From Paraclostridium sordellii (GTDB lineage Bacteria > Bacillota > Clostridia > Peptostreptococcales > Peptostreptococcaceae), in contig NZ_LN679998.1 in assembly GCF_000953675.1 (NCBI RefSeq), forward strand, positions 891,911 through 955,910: DNA of 64,000 nucleotides, read 5' to 3'. The first letter of the stretch is position 1. The number at the start of each line of letters is the position of its first letter. Positions 9,552 to 17,998 of this stretch are shown here, piece after piece. Made by a program: the position numbers and the translations under genes. The notes under the pieces were generated by a model, which made no database searches, had not been told where the DNA came from, and saw nothing but the letters and a program-made list of their open reading frames with translations.

Positions 9552-10349
9552 ATGGGAGTAGGTCAAATTTTATTATTTGTAATTATAGTTATGGTTGCCT
9601 ATATTATTGAAGGAGTTATAGGCTTTGGGGGAACAATAATTGCAATTCCTTTAGCATCAGCTATTGTGGGATTAAAACCAACAGTACCAGTACTTACAAT
9701 AGTAGTGTTAATAGCATCTACTATTATAGCTATTAAAGATATAAAATTTATAAATAAAAAAGAGTTTTTAAAAATAACAACATTAATGATGGTAGGACTG
9801 CCTATTGGTATGTGGCTATTTGAATCAATACCAGAAAAACCTTTAAAAATAGCTTTAGGAATATTCATGGTTATAATTGGAATTAAGGGTTTATATGAAG
9901 AAAAAAGAAAATCAAATGATTTAGGAGAAATAGTTGTAGAAATTGAAACAAATTTAGATAAAGATTGTATATCTATAGAAGAAACTACTAGTAAAAGATT
10001 AAATATTTTTCAAAACTTTACCATATTTTGTGGAGGGGTACTACATGGAGCATTTACTTGTGGAGGACCATTTATAGTTGTATATGCTACTAAAAATATA
10101 AAAGATAAAACGAGTTTTAGAGCAACTTTGTGTGCTTTATGGGCATCTTTAAATTTAGTTATGGTTGGAATTGATATATACACTAATGAAATAACAAAGG
10201 ATATAATTAAATTGTCATTTATAACTATGATATTTGTGTTTATTGCAATAATTGTTAGTAATATAATTCATAAAAAAATAAATAGTGATTCATTTACAAC
10301 CTTTGTATATATAGCATTAATAGTATCTGGAATTTTAATGATCAAGTAA
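9552..10349 (+). CDS. TSUP-family sulfite/sulfonate exporter-like membrane protein (TauE/SafE)
   Basis: TSUP proteins move small anions such as sulfite, sulfonates or related organosulfur compounds across the cytoplasmic membrane; the substrate here cannot be read from sequence. The 265 residues form about eight membrane spans in two repeats, with the family glycine-rich motifs EGVIGFGGTIIAIPLAS in the first half and GGVLHGAFTCGGPFIVVYA in the second. A long AGGGGGGAA ribosome site precedes the ATG. There are no transport partners nearby. Confidence 0.88.
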   Translation: MGVGQILLFVIIVMVAYIIEGVIGFGGTIIAIPLASAIVGLKPTVPVLTIVVLIASTIIAIKDIKFINKKEFLKITTLMMVGLPIGMWLFESIPEKPLKIALGIFMVIIGIKGLYEEKRKSNDLGEIVVEIETNLDKDCISIEETTSKRLNIFQNFTIFCGGVLHGAFTCGGPFIVVYATKNIKDKTSFRATLCALWASLNLVMVGIDIYTNEITKDIIKLSFITMIFVFIAIIVSNIIHKKINSDSFTTFVYIALIVSGILMIK

Positions 10350-10445
10350 AAGATTATATATTTAAATAAAAATTTAAAATAAATGATAGGAATTTGTTAA
10401 ATAGATTGTATTAATATATGTGAAGCTTCACAAAGGAGGTAAGAT

Positions 10446-10973
10446 ATGAAAGAAAAATTTCTCATAAAAAACATAAAAAAGAGAAAAGAAAAAGGCATGG
10501 AGATGCTAATAGATGAGTACTCAGGATTTATATTAGCAATAGTTAGAAACTATTTAGGAAGTTTAAAAAATTATGAAGAGGAATGTTTAGATGATGTACT
10601 TTTAGCTATATGGGATAATATTGATTCCTACAAAGGTGATAAATCAACTTTTAAAAATTGGATAGGAAGTATAGCTAAATACAAAGCTATAAATTATAAG
10701 AAAAAATATATAAGAGAGCTTGAATCCATAGAAATAGAGGCAAATACAATATCTTATAAAGATAAAGATTTACTTCAACATGAAATAAAAGAGGAAATAG
10801 ATAGTTTATTAAATCATTTATCTGAAAAAGACAGAGAAATATTTAAAAAATACTATTTGGAAGATATTGAATTAAGTGATATAGCTAAAGAATTCAATAC
10901 AAATGTAGATAATTTATACAATCGTATATCGAGAGGTCGAAAAAAGTTAAGAGCTATACATAAGGAGGGGTAA
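10446..10973 (+). CDS. ECF-type RNA polymerase sigma factor
   Basis: This is a short alternative sigma factor that redirects RNA polymerase to a stress regulon. The 175 residues contain a sigma-2 region (about residues 20-85, including the DDVLLAIWDNIDSYKGD and FKNWIGSIAKYKAIN segments) and a sigma-4 helix-turn-helix (about 120-170, LSEKDREIFKKYYLEDIELS then YNRISRGRKKL). A strong AAAGGAGGT precedes the ATG. The next gene begins 2 bases after its stop and encodes a one-span membrane protein, the usual sigma/anti-sigma arrangement. The pair resembles clostridial sigma factor plus DUF4179 units. Confidence 0.93.
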   Translation: MKEKFLIKNIKKRKEKGMEMLIDEYSGFILAIVRNYLGSLKNYEEECLDDVLLAIWDNIDSYKGDKSTFKNWIGSIAKYKAINYKKKYIRELESIEIEANTISYKDKDLLQHEIKEEIDSLLNHLSEKDREIFKKYYLEDIELSDIAKEFNTNVDNLYNRISRGRKKLRAIHKEG

Positions 10974-10975
10974 AT

Positions 10976-12199
10976 ATGAAAAATAAATATGAAATGTTTA
11001 ATGATACTAAAATAGATGAAAATAATTATAAAAATATAAATATAAGTGAAGAAGATAAAGAAGCTATAAAAAATAGGATGAATAAAAAAATAAAGTATAG
11101 AAAATCAAACTATAAAAAAAATATATTAGTAGCTAGTATACCAATACTTGTAGCAGGGGGGATTATTTTAAGTGGAGAAACTTCTATGGCTTATATACAA
11201 AATATAGGTAAGCAAATAGAACATTTCTTTAATAAAAATGATGAAGAATTAAGAGGATATAAAACTTTAGTTAATGAAACTAAAACTGATAAAAACATAG
11301 ATGTTACTCTAAATGAAATTATGTTAGAGGATGGAGAGCTATTACTTAGTTTAACTTTAGATGATTCAAAGTTAGATAAAGATAAACTTGGAATAAGCAG
11401 TGAAAATAAAAATGCCGAATTTAATGAACCTAAAGTAAAAATAGGAGATTTAACTTTTGTAAATACAGGTGGTGCAATGAGTTCAGAAAAGACAGATGAG
11501 AATCGTAGTGATATACTTTTAAAATGTAGATTAGATAGTATAGATAAAAATGGTGATGGAAAAGCAGATATTGAAAACTTTGATCTATTAAAAGACTTAG
11601 ATTTAAGTAAAAACTATAATGTAGAAGTAATTATTGATGAAATTGGATATACTTTCAATAAAGATAAAAAGGTTACTAATGATATCAGAATTGGTGCTCA
11701 TGGTGGAGGAACATCAGAAGATGGAGAACCTTATGGGACTAAAACTGGTTATTTAAATGGAAATTGGAACTTTAAAACTAATCTAAATGGAAAAGAATTA
11801 TCTAAAAGTATAAAATCTTATGATGTAAATAAAAGTTTAGATATAAACTATAAAGGCATGAATATTAAAGCAAATATAGATGAATTAAGGGTTACACCTA
11901 CTAGAATTAAAATAAAATATAATTTTGAAGTAGAAAATAATACTACTAGTTTATATAAAAATCCTATATTCCTAGATTTTATTATAAAAGATGAAAGTGG
12001 GAATATAATACAGTCAAATGGAGCATCATATGATTTAAGCTCTGATAAAGAAAATTTAGAGGGTAGTACTATAGAATTTGAAATTAATAAAGATATGAAA
12101 GAAATCAAAATTATACCAGTAATTGAAGATTGGAATAAGAAAGTTGGAAAAGATACTCAATTTAAAAATCAAACTATAAGTTTAGAATTAAATAAATAA
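10976..12199 (+). CDS. DUF4179-type membrane protein, probable anti-sigma factor
   Basis: The 407-residue product has a charged cytoplasmic N-terminus of about 48 residues, one membrane span (about 50-67, LVASIPILVAGGIILSG), and a large extracytoplasmic region rich in beta-strand-like repeats. This fits DUF4179 proteins encoded beside ECF sigma factors, which are presumed to hold the sigma factor at the membrane until a surface signal arrives. The start ATG is 2 bases after the sigma stop, so translation is likely coupled. No zinc-binding HxxxCxxC anti-sigma motif is visible in the short N-terminus, so the inhibition mechanism is inferred from gene order only. Confidence 0.85.
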   Translation: MKNKYEMFNDTKIDENNYKNINISEEDKEAIKNRMNKKIKYRKSNYKKNILVASIPILVAGGIILSGETSMAYIQNIGKQIEHFFNKNDEELRGYKTLVNETKTDKNIDVTLNEIMLEDGELLLSLTLDDSKLDKDKLGISSENKNAEFNEPKVKIGDLTFVNTGGAMSSEKTDENRSDILLKCRLDSIDKNGDGKADIENFDLLKDLDLSKNYNVEVIIDEIGYTFNKDKKVTNDIRIGAHGGGTSEDGEPYGTKTGYLNGNWNFKTNLNGKELSKSIKSYDVNKSLDINYKGMNIKANIDELRVTPTRIKIKYNFEVENNTTSLYKNPIFLDFIIKDESGNIIQSNGASYDLSSDKENLEGSTIEFEINKDMKEIKIIPVIEDWNKKVGKDTQFKNQTISLELNK

Positions 12200-12210
12200 G
12201 TGAGAAAGCT

Positions 12211-12250
12211 AAAAGAGTTATTACAAATAGTAATAACTCTTTTATATTTA
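12211..12250 (+). terminator. Terminator after the sigma/anti-sigma operon
   Basis: A perfect 14-bp stem (AAAAGAGTTATTAC, 12211-12224, with 12230-12243) is followed by T-rich sequence. Confidence 0.9.
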
Positions 12251-12382
12251 AAATAAAAATTAAATAAATTAATAAAAATAGAATTAAAAATTAATAATAT
12301 TAAAATTTGAATTAAATATTTTAAATAAATTAGTGCCAAATATTAATTTTATGTATATAATTATATTAAAGGAAGTGATAAA

Positions 12383-12745
12383 GTGTATAAAGTTTTGACT
12401 AAATGTCCAATATGCAGCGAAGAACTAAAGATTACAAAGCTAGAGTGTAGTAATTGTAATACAAAAATAGAAAATGATTTTTCATTTTCAAAATTTGAAA
12501 AATTATCTCAAGAGCAATTACACTTTGTAGAAGTATTTTTATCTTGTAGAGGAAATATAAAAGATGTTGAGAAAAAGTTAAATATATCTTATCCAACAGT
12601 TAGAGGTAAATTAGATGAAATAAATCAAACACTTGGATTGAATGCTAGAAAAAATAGTGATAATGAAAAACAACATATTATGAATATGTTAGAAAATGGA
12701 GAGATATCCTCAGATGAAGCTATAAAATTATTAAAAAATCTATAA
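12383..12745 (+). CDS. DUF2089 family protein with zinc-ribbon and helix-turn-helix
   Basis: The product has 120 residues and a GTG start with GGAAGTGAT upstream. Residues 1-30 hold two CxxC pairs (CPICSEELKITKLECSNC), a probable zinc ribbon. Residues 38-85 match the DUF2089 helix-turn-helix (LSQEQLHFVEVFLSCRGN, then ISYPTVRGKLDEI). The last 25 residues repeat a SHOCT-like short helix motif (IMNMLENGEISSDEAIKLL) that recurs at the N-terminus of the next protein. I infer a DNA-binding regulator of the small cluster 12383-14731. The direct partner is not known. Confidence 0.88.
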   Translation: MYKVLTKCPICSEELKITKLECSNCNTKIENDFSFSKFEKLSQEQLHFVEVFLSCRGNIKDVEKKLNISYPTVRGKLDEINQTLGLNARKNSDNEKQHIMNMLENGEISSDEAIKLLKNL

Positions 12746-12763
12746 TTAAAAGGTGGTATAAAA

Positions 12764-13171
12764 ATGGAAGATAAAAAGAGAGTTTTAAAGATGGTTGAAG
12801 AAGGAAAAATTAGTGCAGAAGAGGGCTTAAAGTTATTAGAGGCATTAGAATCAAATCCAGGTGATGAAGTAAAAGTAAATAAACAACCAATTGTAGATGA
12901 AAATGAATTTTTTAAGATAGATAAAAATAGCTCAAAAGAAAAAATGATATATATAAGAGTTATAAGTAGCAATGGAGAAAGAGTAAAGGTTAATATACCT
13001 ATTGGATTTTTAAAGGTTCTAGGATCAAATAGTTTAATGGGATCAGCAAATTTAGACAAATATAATATTGATATAAATAGTATAATCGATGCTGTTGAAA
13101 ATGGGTTTGAAGGAAGATTGGTAGAAGTTAATAGTGATGATGGAGATAGAGTTATAATTGAGATAGGATAA
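12764..13171 (+). CDS. SHOCT-like domain protein (YvlB/LiaX-type N-terminal helix)
   Basis: The 135-residue protein begins with a short helical motif (RVLKMVEEGKISAEEGLKLL) of the kind found at the N-termini of YvlB/LiaX-type envelope-stress proteins and at the end of the upstream DUF2089 protein. The rest (about 60-135) is a compact beta-rich domain ending DDGDRVIIEIG. Its 19-base spacing from the upstream gene and shared motif place it in one operon with DUF2089, the next small protein and the MFS pump. There is no signal peptide, so the protein is cytoplasmic. The function is unknown; an envelope-stress role is inferred from domain resemblance. Confidence 0.8.
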   Translation: MEDKKRVLKMVEEGKISAEEGLKLLEALESNPGDEVKVNKQPIVDENEFFKIDKNSSKEKMIYIRVISSNGERVKVNIPIGFLKVLGSNSLMGSANLDKYNIDINSIIDAVENGFEGRLVEVNSDDGDRVIIEIG

Positions 13172-13184
13172 GGGGGCGAATATT

Positions 13185-13448
13185 TTGAAAATAGTTGTTA
13201 AAACCAATGACTTAAAGAGAAATATTAATATAAACTTACCTATGTGTATGATAACTACTATACTAAGATTTACAAATATATCTAGTAGTAAATATGTTGA
13301 TAAAAATAAAATAAATAGTAATTTTCTTACAGAGTTTAATAAAGAAAATCTTATAAAAGGTCTAAAATACTTAAGAAAAAATCATAAGGGACTAATACTT
13401 GTAGAGGTTGATAGCCCAAATGGAGAGTATGTTAAAATTCAAATTTAG
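13185..13448 (+). CDS. Small protein homologous to the C-terminal domain of its upstream neighbour
   Basis: The 87-residue product starts at TTG with AAGGGGGCG upstream. It aligns by eye with the C-terminal half of the preceding protein: a basic beta strand, INLPMCMITTIL beside VNIPIGFLKVLG, then VEVDSPNGEYVKIQI beside VEVNSDDGDRVIIEI. It looks like a duplicated beta domain that has lost the helical N-terminal motif. The gene is 13 bases after its neighbour and 20 bases before the MFS gene, so it is very likely cotranscribed. No known function. Confidence 0.75.
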   Translation: MKIVVKTNDLKRNININLPMCMITTILRFTNISSSKYVDKNKINSNFLTEFNKENLIKGLKYLRKNHKGLILVEVDSPNGEYVKIQI

Positions 13449-13468
13449 TATAAAAGGTGGAATATAAT

Positions 13469-14731
13469 TTGGATAATTCAAGTAGTTTGAAAAATAACAA
13501 GCTTTGGAACAAAAACTTTTCCTTATTATGGCAAGGTCAATTAGTGTCTTGTTTAGGAGATGCTTTTTATTCAATTGCTCTTGGATTTTGGGTTTTAGAC
13601 AAAACGGGGTCATCAGCAATAATGGGAATTTTAATGGCAGCAGTAAGTATTCCTAGAGTAATAATAGGACCTTTTGCAGGGGTTATAGTAGATAGGTTTG
13701 ATAGAAAAAAACTTATACTTTTAGGTGACTTTATAAGGGGAATAGGTATGCTATTTGTAGGTTACGCTGCCTTAAATAACTTTTTAGATGTATGGATGGT
13801 AATAATAGTTGGAATTATATCTGGTGTGTGTTCAGCATTTTTTAATCCTGCAATAAGTTCTGTAATTCCAGATTTAGTATCTAATGAAGATCTAGTCAAA
13901 GCAAATTCTGCTCAACAAATGGCAACATCAACGACCAGTCTTATCGGAAGCATGTCAGGTGGATTTATCTACTCAATTCTTGGGGAATCAATTATGTTTA
14001 TATTCAATGGAATTAGTTATATAACATCAACTATAAGTGAAATTTTTATAGAGATTCCAAAAACAGATAGGAAAAATACAAAATTAAATTTAAAAGAAGA
14101 CTTTAAAGAAGGATTAAAGTTTACATTTAGATTTAGGGGATTTGTTTTATTGCTTTCGGCAGCTTTTTCTCTTAACTTTTTATATGCGATGTTTTTTTTG
14201 CTTCTTAAACCTTTATTTTTAGCAGATTCAAATTTAGGGGTATCTAGATTTGGCGTGATATCTGCATTTCAAAGTATTGGAATGATTTTTGCAAGTATAT
14301 TATTAACAAAAGTTAATATAAAAATTGAAAAAAGAGCAAATATTATGTTACCAGCATTAATATTACAAAGTGTATTTTTCTTTTTAGGTGTACTTATAAA
14401 TAAATTTTATATAATGTGTATATGCTTTTTTATAGGTAGTTTTTTAAATACTGTATCAAATACTGTAAGTACATCAGCTATGATGTTAGTTATACCTCAA
14501 AATATGAGAGGAAAAGTTATGAGCATTATATTTACTCTATCTATGGGAATACATCCTATTGGAAGTTTAGTAGGAGGTATACTTGGAGATATTTTTTATC
14601 CAAGAATTATAATGATTGGATGCTTTCTTATAGGGATAATAGGAAGTACTCCTATACTTTTTAGTAAAAGTGCAAAAAAAGTATTAAATTATAATCCTAA
14701 AATTCAGAAATTAGAAGATTTAAGAAGTTAA
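13469..14731 (+). CDS. MFS transporter, multidrug/macrolide efflux type
   Basis: The product is a 12-span permease of the major facilitator superfamily, close in feel to MFS_3 (MefA-like) efflux proteins: SLLWQGQLVSCLGDAFYSIALGFWVL at the first span, and the motif-A loop GVIVDRFDRKK between spans 2 and 3. An upstream GTG at 13457 is in frame, but it lies inside AAAGGTGG, which sits 8 bases before TTG 13469. I take 13469 as the start, giving 420 residues. It is the last gene of the DUF2089/SHOCT cluster, which suggests that those regulators respond to a membrane-active compound. The substrate is unknown. Confidence 0.88.
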   Translation: MDNSSSLKNNKLWNKNFSLLWQGQLVSCLGDAFYSIALGFWVLDKTGSSAIMGILMAAVSIPRVIIGPFAGVIVDRFDRKKLILLGDFIRGIGMLFVGYAALNNFLDVWMVIIVGIISGVCSAFFNPAISSVIPDLVSNEDLVKANSAQQMATSTTSLIGSMSGGFIYSILGESIMFIFNGISYITSTISEIFIEIPKTDRKNTKLNLKEDFKEGLKFTFRFRGFVLLLSAAFSLNFLYAMFFLLLKPLFLADSNLGVSRFGVISAFQSIGMIFASILLTKVNIKIEKRANIMLPALILQSVFFFLGVLINKFYIMCICFFIGSFLNTVSNTVSTSAMMLVIPQNMRGKVMSIIFTLSMGIHPIGSLVGGILGDIFYPRIIMIGCFLIGIIGSTPILFSKSAKKVLNYNPKIQKLEDLRS

Positions 14732-14840
14732 ATTAATAAAAATTATTTGTAAAAATAAAACTATCTTGCTACTAACTGTATAATAATATAAAACTACTTT
14801 GCAAATACTAAGTAGGACAACTATTTAGGAGGTCAAATAA

Positions 14841-15065
14841 ATGGCAAATAAACCGTTAGTAAATAATGCAAAAGAAGCTTTAAATCAAATGAAATTAGAA
14901 ATAGCAGGGGAGTTTGGAATCCCAAATAATCATGTAGATGGAGCGAATAAAACATCTTATGAAAATGGATTGATGGCAGGTAGTATAGGTGCAATGATGA
15001 CTAAAAAATTAGTGAAAATGGGAGAAGAACAACTCCTTAGAGAATATAATAGTAAAAAGATATAA
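14841..15065 (+). CDS. Small acid-soluble spore protein, alpha/beta type
   Basis: These 74-residue proteins coat and protect spore DNA. The family core is clear: LNQMKLEIAGEFGIP with the Glu-Phe-Gly protease-cleavage region, then GLMAGSIGAMMTKKLVKMGE. It starts at an ATG with TTAGGAGGT upstream and is monocistronic. I could not identify a forespore sigma-G promoter with confidence in the AT-rich upstream sequence. Its presence shows that the organism sporulates. Confidence 0.96.
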   Translation: MANKPLVNNAKEALNQMKLEIAGEFGIPNNHVDGANKTSYENGLMAGSIGAMMTKKLVKMGEEQLLREYNSKKI

Positions 15066-15115
15066 AAATAAAGTACCTTAAAATTTTAAAAAATTTTAAG
15101 GTACTTTATTTTTTA
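15064..15115. terminator. Shared bidirectional terminator of the SASP and MATE genes
   Basis: A long stem (AAATAAAGTACCTTAAAATTT and its complement) lies between the two convergent stop codons, with A and T runs on both sides. Confidence 0.9.
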
Positions 15116-16468
15116 TTATGCATTTATAGATAAACAGTTTGAATTTTCTAGGTTATTAATTTTTCTAGTGTAATCAAGAATTAATGGAATGCAAGCAGCT
15201 ATCCAAGCCATCGGACCTGCCAAACAAACACCTGTATATCCAAGAATTAATGGAAGTGTAAATGCAACTATGGTTCTAGCCAACAACTCACAAACTCCTG
15301 CCATCATAGGAACAAAAGTATATCCCATACCTTGAAGAGCATTTCTGTAAATAAATATTAAACTAAGTGGTATAAAGAAGAATGCCACAGTAGTTAAATA
15401 CTTCATGGAGTAATCTATTACGGCTGGATTTGCATCAGATATAAATAATTTCACAAAAGAACTTCCAAATAGAGTTAGTATAACTCCACCAACTATACCA
15501 ATTCCTATATTTATAATAGTACATTTTTTTACGCCTTCTTTAATGCGGTCTATATTTGAAGCACCAAGATTTTGGGCACAATAAGTTGCCATAGTTACCC
15601 CAAATGTAACGCTAGGTTGCATAACAAGCTGTTCAACTTTAGAAGCAGCAGTATGTGCAGCTACAACAGTTGAGCCAAATGCATTAACTGCTCCCTGAAG
15701 CACTATTGCTCCAATTGCAGTTATAGAAAATTGAAGAGCCATAGGTATACCAATACCCAAATGTTTTTTAAAGAGATCTTTATCATATTTAAAGTGATTT
15801 TTGTTAAGTTTTAATATTGGAAATTTTTTTGAAGTATAAATTAAACATAAAATTCCAGAAAAACCTTGAGATATAACTGTTGCATAGGCAGCACCAGCTA
15901 CACCCATTGAAAAATTAACTATAAATACTAAGTCTAAAATGATATTTAAAATAGAAGCCACAATTAAAAAGTACAGAGGTGTTTTACTATCTCCCAATGC
16001 ACGTAAGATACTAGAAATCATGTTATAAAAAAATGTTGCAAATATTCCTGCATAAATAACTATTATATAAGAAAAAGCATCATCTATTATATCATTAGGT
16101 GTATTTATAGCTCTTAAAAGTGGCTTTGCAGTAAGAATACTAATTGAAGTTATTAAAATTGTCATAATTATAGATAATATTATACCACTACCCACAGCCT
16201 TTTTTACTCCCTCAGTATCACCTGCTCCAAATTTTTGAGAAACCAAAACAGAAAAGCCTGAAGTAAGACCTAATACAAATCCTATTATTAAAAAGTTCAT
16301 TGAACCAGTCGAACCTACGGCAGCAAGAGCATTTACACCTAAAAACCTTCCAACTATTATTGTATCAACCATGCTATAAAACTGTTGGAATATATTTCCT
16401 ATTAAAAGTGGTATAGAAAAATACAAAATTAACTTTACTGGATTTCCAGTTGTCATATCCTTGGTCAT
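15116..16468 (-). CDS. MATE family multidrug/Na+ efflux transporter
   Basis: The 450-residue, 12-span protein belongs to the MATE efflux family (NorM/DinF superfamily), which exports cationic compounds using Na+ or H+ gradients. It begins MTKDMTTGNPVKLILYFSIP and has the MATE-typical QFYSMVDTIIVGRFLGVNALAAVG and an equivalent region in the second half (AIGAIVLQGAVNAFGSTVVAAHTAA). The ATG has AAAGGGGGA upstream on the minus strand. It is transcribed away from the nitroreductase gene, and the two share a 190-base intergenic region. Confidence 0.93.
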   Translation of the reverse strand: MTKDMTTGNPVKLILYFSIPLLIGNIFQQFYSMVDTIIVGRFLGVNALAAVGSTGSMNFLIIGFVLGLTSGFSVLVSQKFGAGDTEGVKKAVGSGIILSIIMTILITSISILTAKPLLRAINTPNDIIDDAFSYIIVIYAGIFATFFYNMISSILRALGDSKTPLYFLIVASILNIILDLVFIVNFSMGVAGAAYATVISQGFSGILCLIYTSKKFPILKLNKNHFKYDKDLFKKHLGIGIPMALQFSITAIGAIVLQGAVNAFGSTVVAAHTAASKVEQLVMQPSVTFGVTMATYCAQNLGASNIDRIKEGVKKCTIINIGIGIVGGVILTLFGSSFVKLFISDANPAVIDYSMKYLTTVAFFFIPLSLIFIYRNALQGMGYTFVPMMAGVCELLARTIVAFTLPLILGYTGVCLAGPMAWIAACIPLILDYTRKINNLENSNCLSINA

Positions 16469-16661
16469 AAAATCCCCCTTTATAATTATTAAATTTATGT
16501 GTCAGCATATAATAGCATTATTTAAAAGCGCACACAATAGATTATATAAAACTTAATGAAAATGATACAAAAATTAACTATAAAAAAATAGTTTGACATA
16601 AAACTATTTTATTTATATAATTTAGCTTAGAAATAAATACATATTAAAAGGAGATAAAATA

Positions 16662-17300
16662 ATGGCAAATTTAGATTTTATATATAATCGTCAAAGTATA
16701 AGAAAGTTTAAAGATACACCTGTGCCTAAGGAAGATATAATAGAACTATTAAAAGCAGCTACATTTGCACCATCAGCAAAACATCAACAAAACTGGCACT
16801 TTGTTGTTCTTCAAAATAAAGATATGATAAACGAAATGGCTGATATAGTAACTAAGAGTCATGAAAAAATAGGAGAATTAGCAAAAACTGAAAAAGATAA
16901 AAAAATACATATGAGTGTAATAAATTATTATACTTGTTTTAAAAATGCTCCAGTAGTAGTTTTAGTTTACGGATGCGAATATAAGATGATAGAATATAAA
17001 ATTTTAAAAGAAAATGATGCTCCTAAAGAAATTTTAGATACACTTGTTTCTCCACAATCAGGAGCTCAAAGTATCGGAGCTGCTGTAGAAAACTTTTTAT
17101 TAGCGGCAACTGAGATGGGTTATGGGGCTTGTTATATGACAGGACCTACTCATGCTAAAACTGAAATAGAAAATCTTATAGGATTTGAAAAACCAGGATA
17201 TGAATTAATGTCTATGATAGCACTAGGAGTAGCTGAAGATAATCAACCTGCACAACCACCAAGAAAACCATTAGAGGATGTTACTACATTTATAGATTAA
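16662..17300 (+). CDS. Nitroreductase family protein (FMN-dependent)
   Basis: The 212-residue product reduces nitro groups, quinones or similar substrates using NAD(P)H. The N-terminal FMN-binding segment (YNRQSIRKFKDTPVPKEDI, then AATFAPSAKHQQNWHFVVL) and the C-terminal ATEMGYGACYMTGP and MIALGVAEDNQPAQPPRKPL are hallmarks of the family. It starts at an ATG with AAAGGAGAT upstream. Nearby TTGACA (about 16592) fits a promoter. The substrate is unknown. Confidence 0.93.
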   Translation: MANLDFIYNRQSIRKFKDTPVPKEDIIELLKAATFAPSAKHQQNWHFVVLQNKDMINEMADIVTKSHEKIGELAKTEKDKKIHMSVINYYTCFKNAPVVVLVYGCEYKMIEYKILKENDAPKEILDTLVSPQSGAQSIGAAVENFLLAATEMGYGACYMTGPTHAKTEIENLIGFEKPGYELMSMIALGVAEDNQPAQPPRKPLEDVTTFID

Positions 17301-17420
17301 TATTTTTATAAAGAATATTTAATAAGTTAAAACTAGGTTTCAAATTTTATATGAAAAATAATTATAAAAAAATATTTTTATATAAAATTTAAATTATAAT
17401 ATAGATTTTAATTTAAACAG

Positions 17421-17625
17421 ATGATATATTGTATACATAGACAACAAGGAAAGACAAATTAAAACAAATAATTAATATACAATAAATATGTGTTTTAAAT
17501 CAATTAAGATATAGACATTAAAAAGAGAAACTTAAGAAGTTTTTCTTACCCTTAAAGATCCCTTATTATAAAAAGTTAAATAAATATTCTCTAAAAAGAC
17601 TGTTTAATAAAACAGTCTTTTTTCG
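17421..17625 (+). ncRNA. Candidate small RNA, copy 1 of a tandem pair
   Basis: The 698-base gap between nitroreductase and agrA has no plausible coding frame on either strand, but holds two homologous units in tandem. In copy 1 the first 28 bases (17421-17448) are identical to 17697-17724, the next 26 are similar, and a second shared block (TTAAGATATAGAC) comes about 80 bases later. It contains two CCC stretches (about 17549 and 17560) and ends in the hairpin 17593-17622 with a T run. The 5' end is uncertain. C-rich unpaired stretches are typical of Firmicute RNAs that bind ribosome sites (RsaE/RoxS type). Confidence 0.5.
17593..17623 (+). terminator. Terminator of candidate small RNA copy 1
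   Basis: A 13-bp stem (AAAAAGACTGTTT with AAACAGTCTTTTT) with a 4-base loop and T run. The same stem occurs at 17840-17873. Confidence 0.85.
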
Positions 17626-17696
17626 TTTTTGAAATAAAATATAAAAACAAAAAAATACATAAAATTTTATTTTTATATAGACTTGTATACTATAAT

Positions 17697-17873
17697 ATGA
17701 TATATTGTATACATAGACAACAAGATTTGACAAAAAGAAACAAATCATTAGGAAACTGACAGAATTTATTAAAAATTAAAGCACTTTAAGATATAGACTC
17801 AAAATATACTATTCCCCTAAAAGTATAAAAATATCCCCTAAAAAGACTGTTAACGGAAAACAGTCTTTTTTTT
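17697..17873 (+). ncRNA. Candidate small RNA, copy 2 of a tandem pair
   Basis: This is the second unit of the pair. It starts with the same 28 bases as copy 1, then a similar stretch (GACAAA, AACAAAT, ATTA in register), the TTAAGATATAGAC block, and two CCCCTAA stretches (from 17814 and 17835), ending in a hairpin nearly identical to that of copy 1. A perfect -10 hexamer TATAAT (17691-17696) abuts the repeat but has no good -35. CCCTAA is complementary to TTAGGG in the agrA ribosome site (17983-17993), so agrA or distant mRNAs with similar sites could be targets. This is inference. Confidence 0.5.
17840..17873 (+). terminator. Terminator of candidate small RNA copy 2
   Basis: A 12-bp stem (AAAAAGACTGTT with AACAGTCTTTTT) and a run of at least eight T residues, ahead of the agrA promoter region. 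Confidence 0.88.
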
Positions 17874-17998
17874 GTCTAAAATGTATATATCAGCATAACT
17901 ATATTAATCGATTTACCTAGAAGCTTCTATTATATATAATAGAAGTAGTGAAAATAAATAATGATATTAATAAGTAATTTGATTAGGGAGGAGAAACA

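Noticed and set aside
17566-17748. 60-codon minus-strand frame across the tandem RNA region
   Set aside because: It runs through a terminator stem and the repeat, lacks a ribosome site and has no recognisable content.
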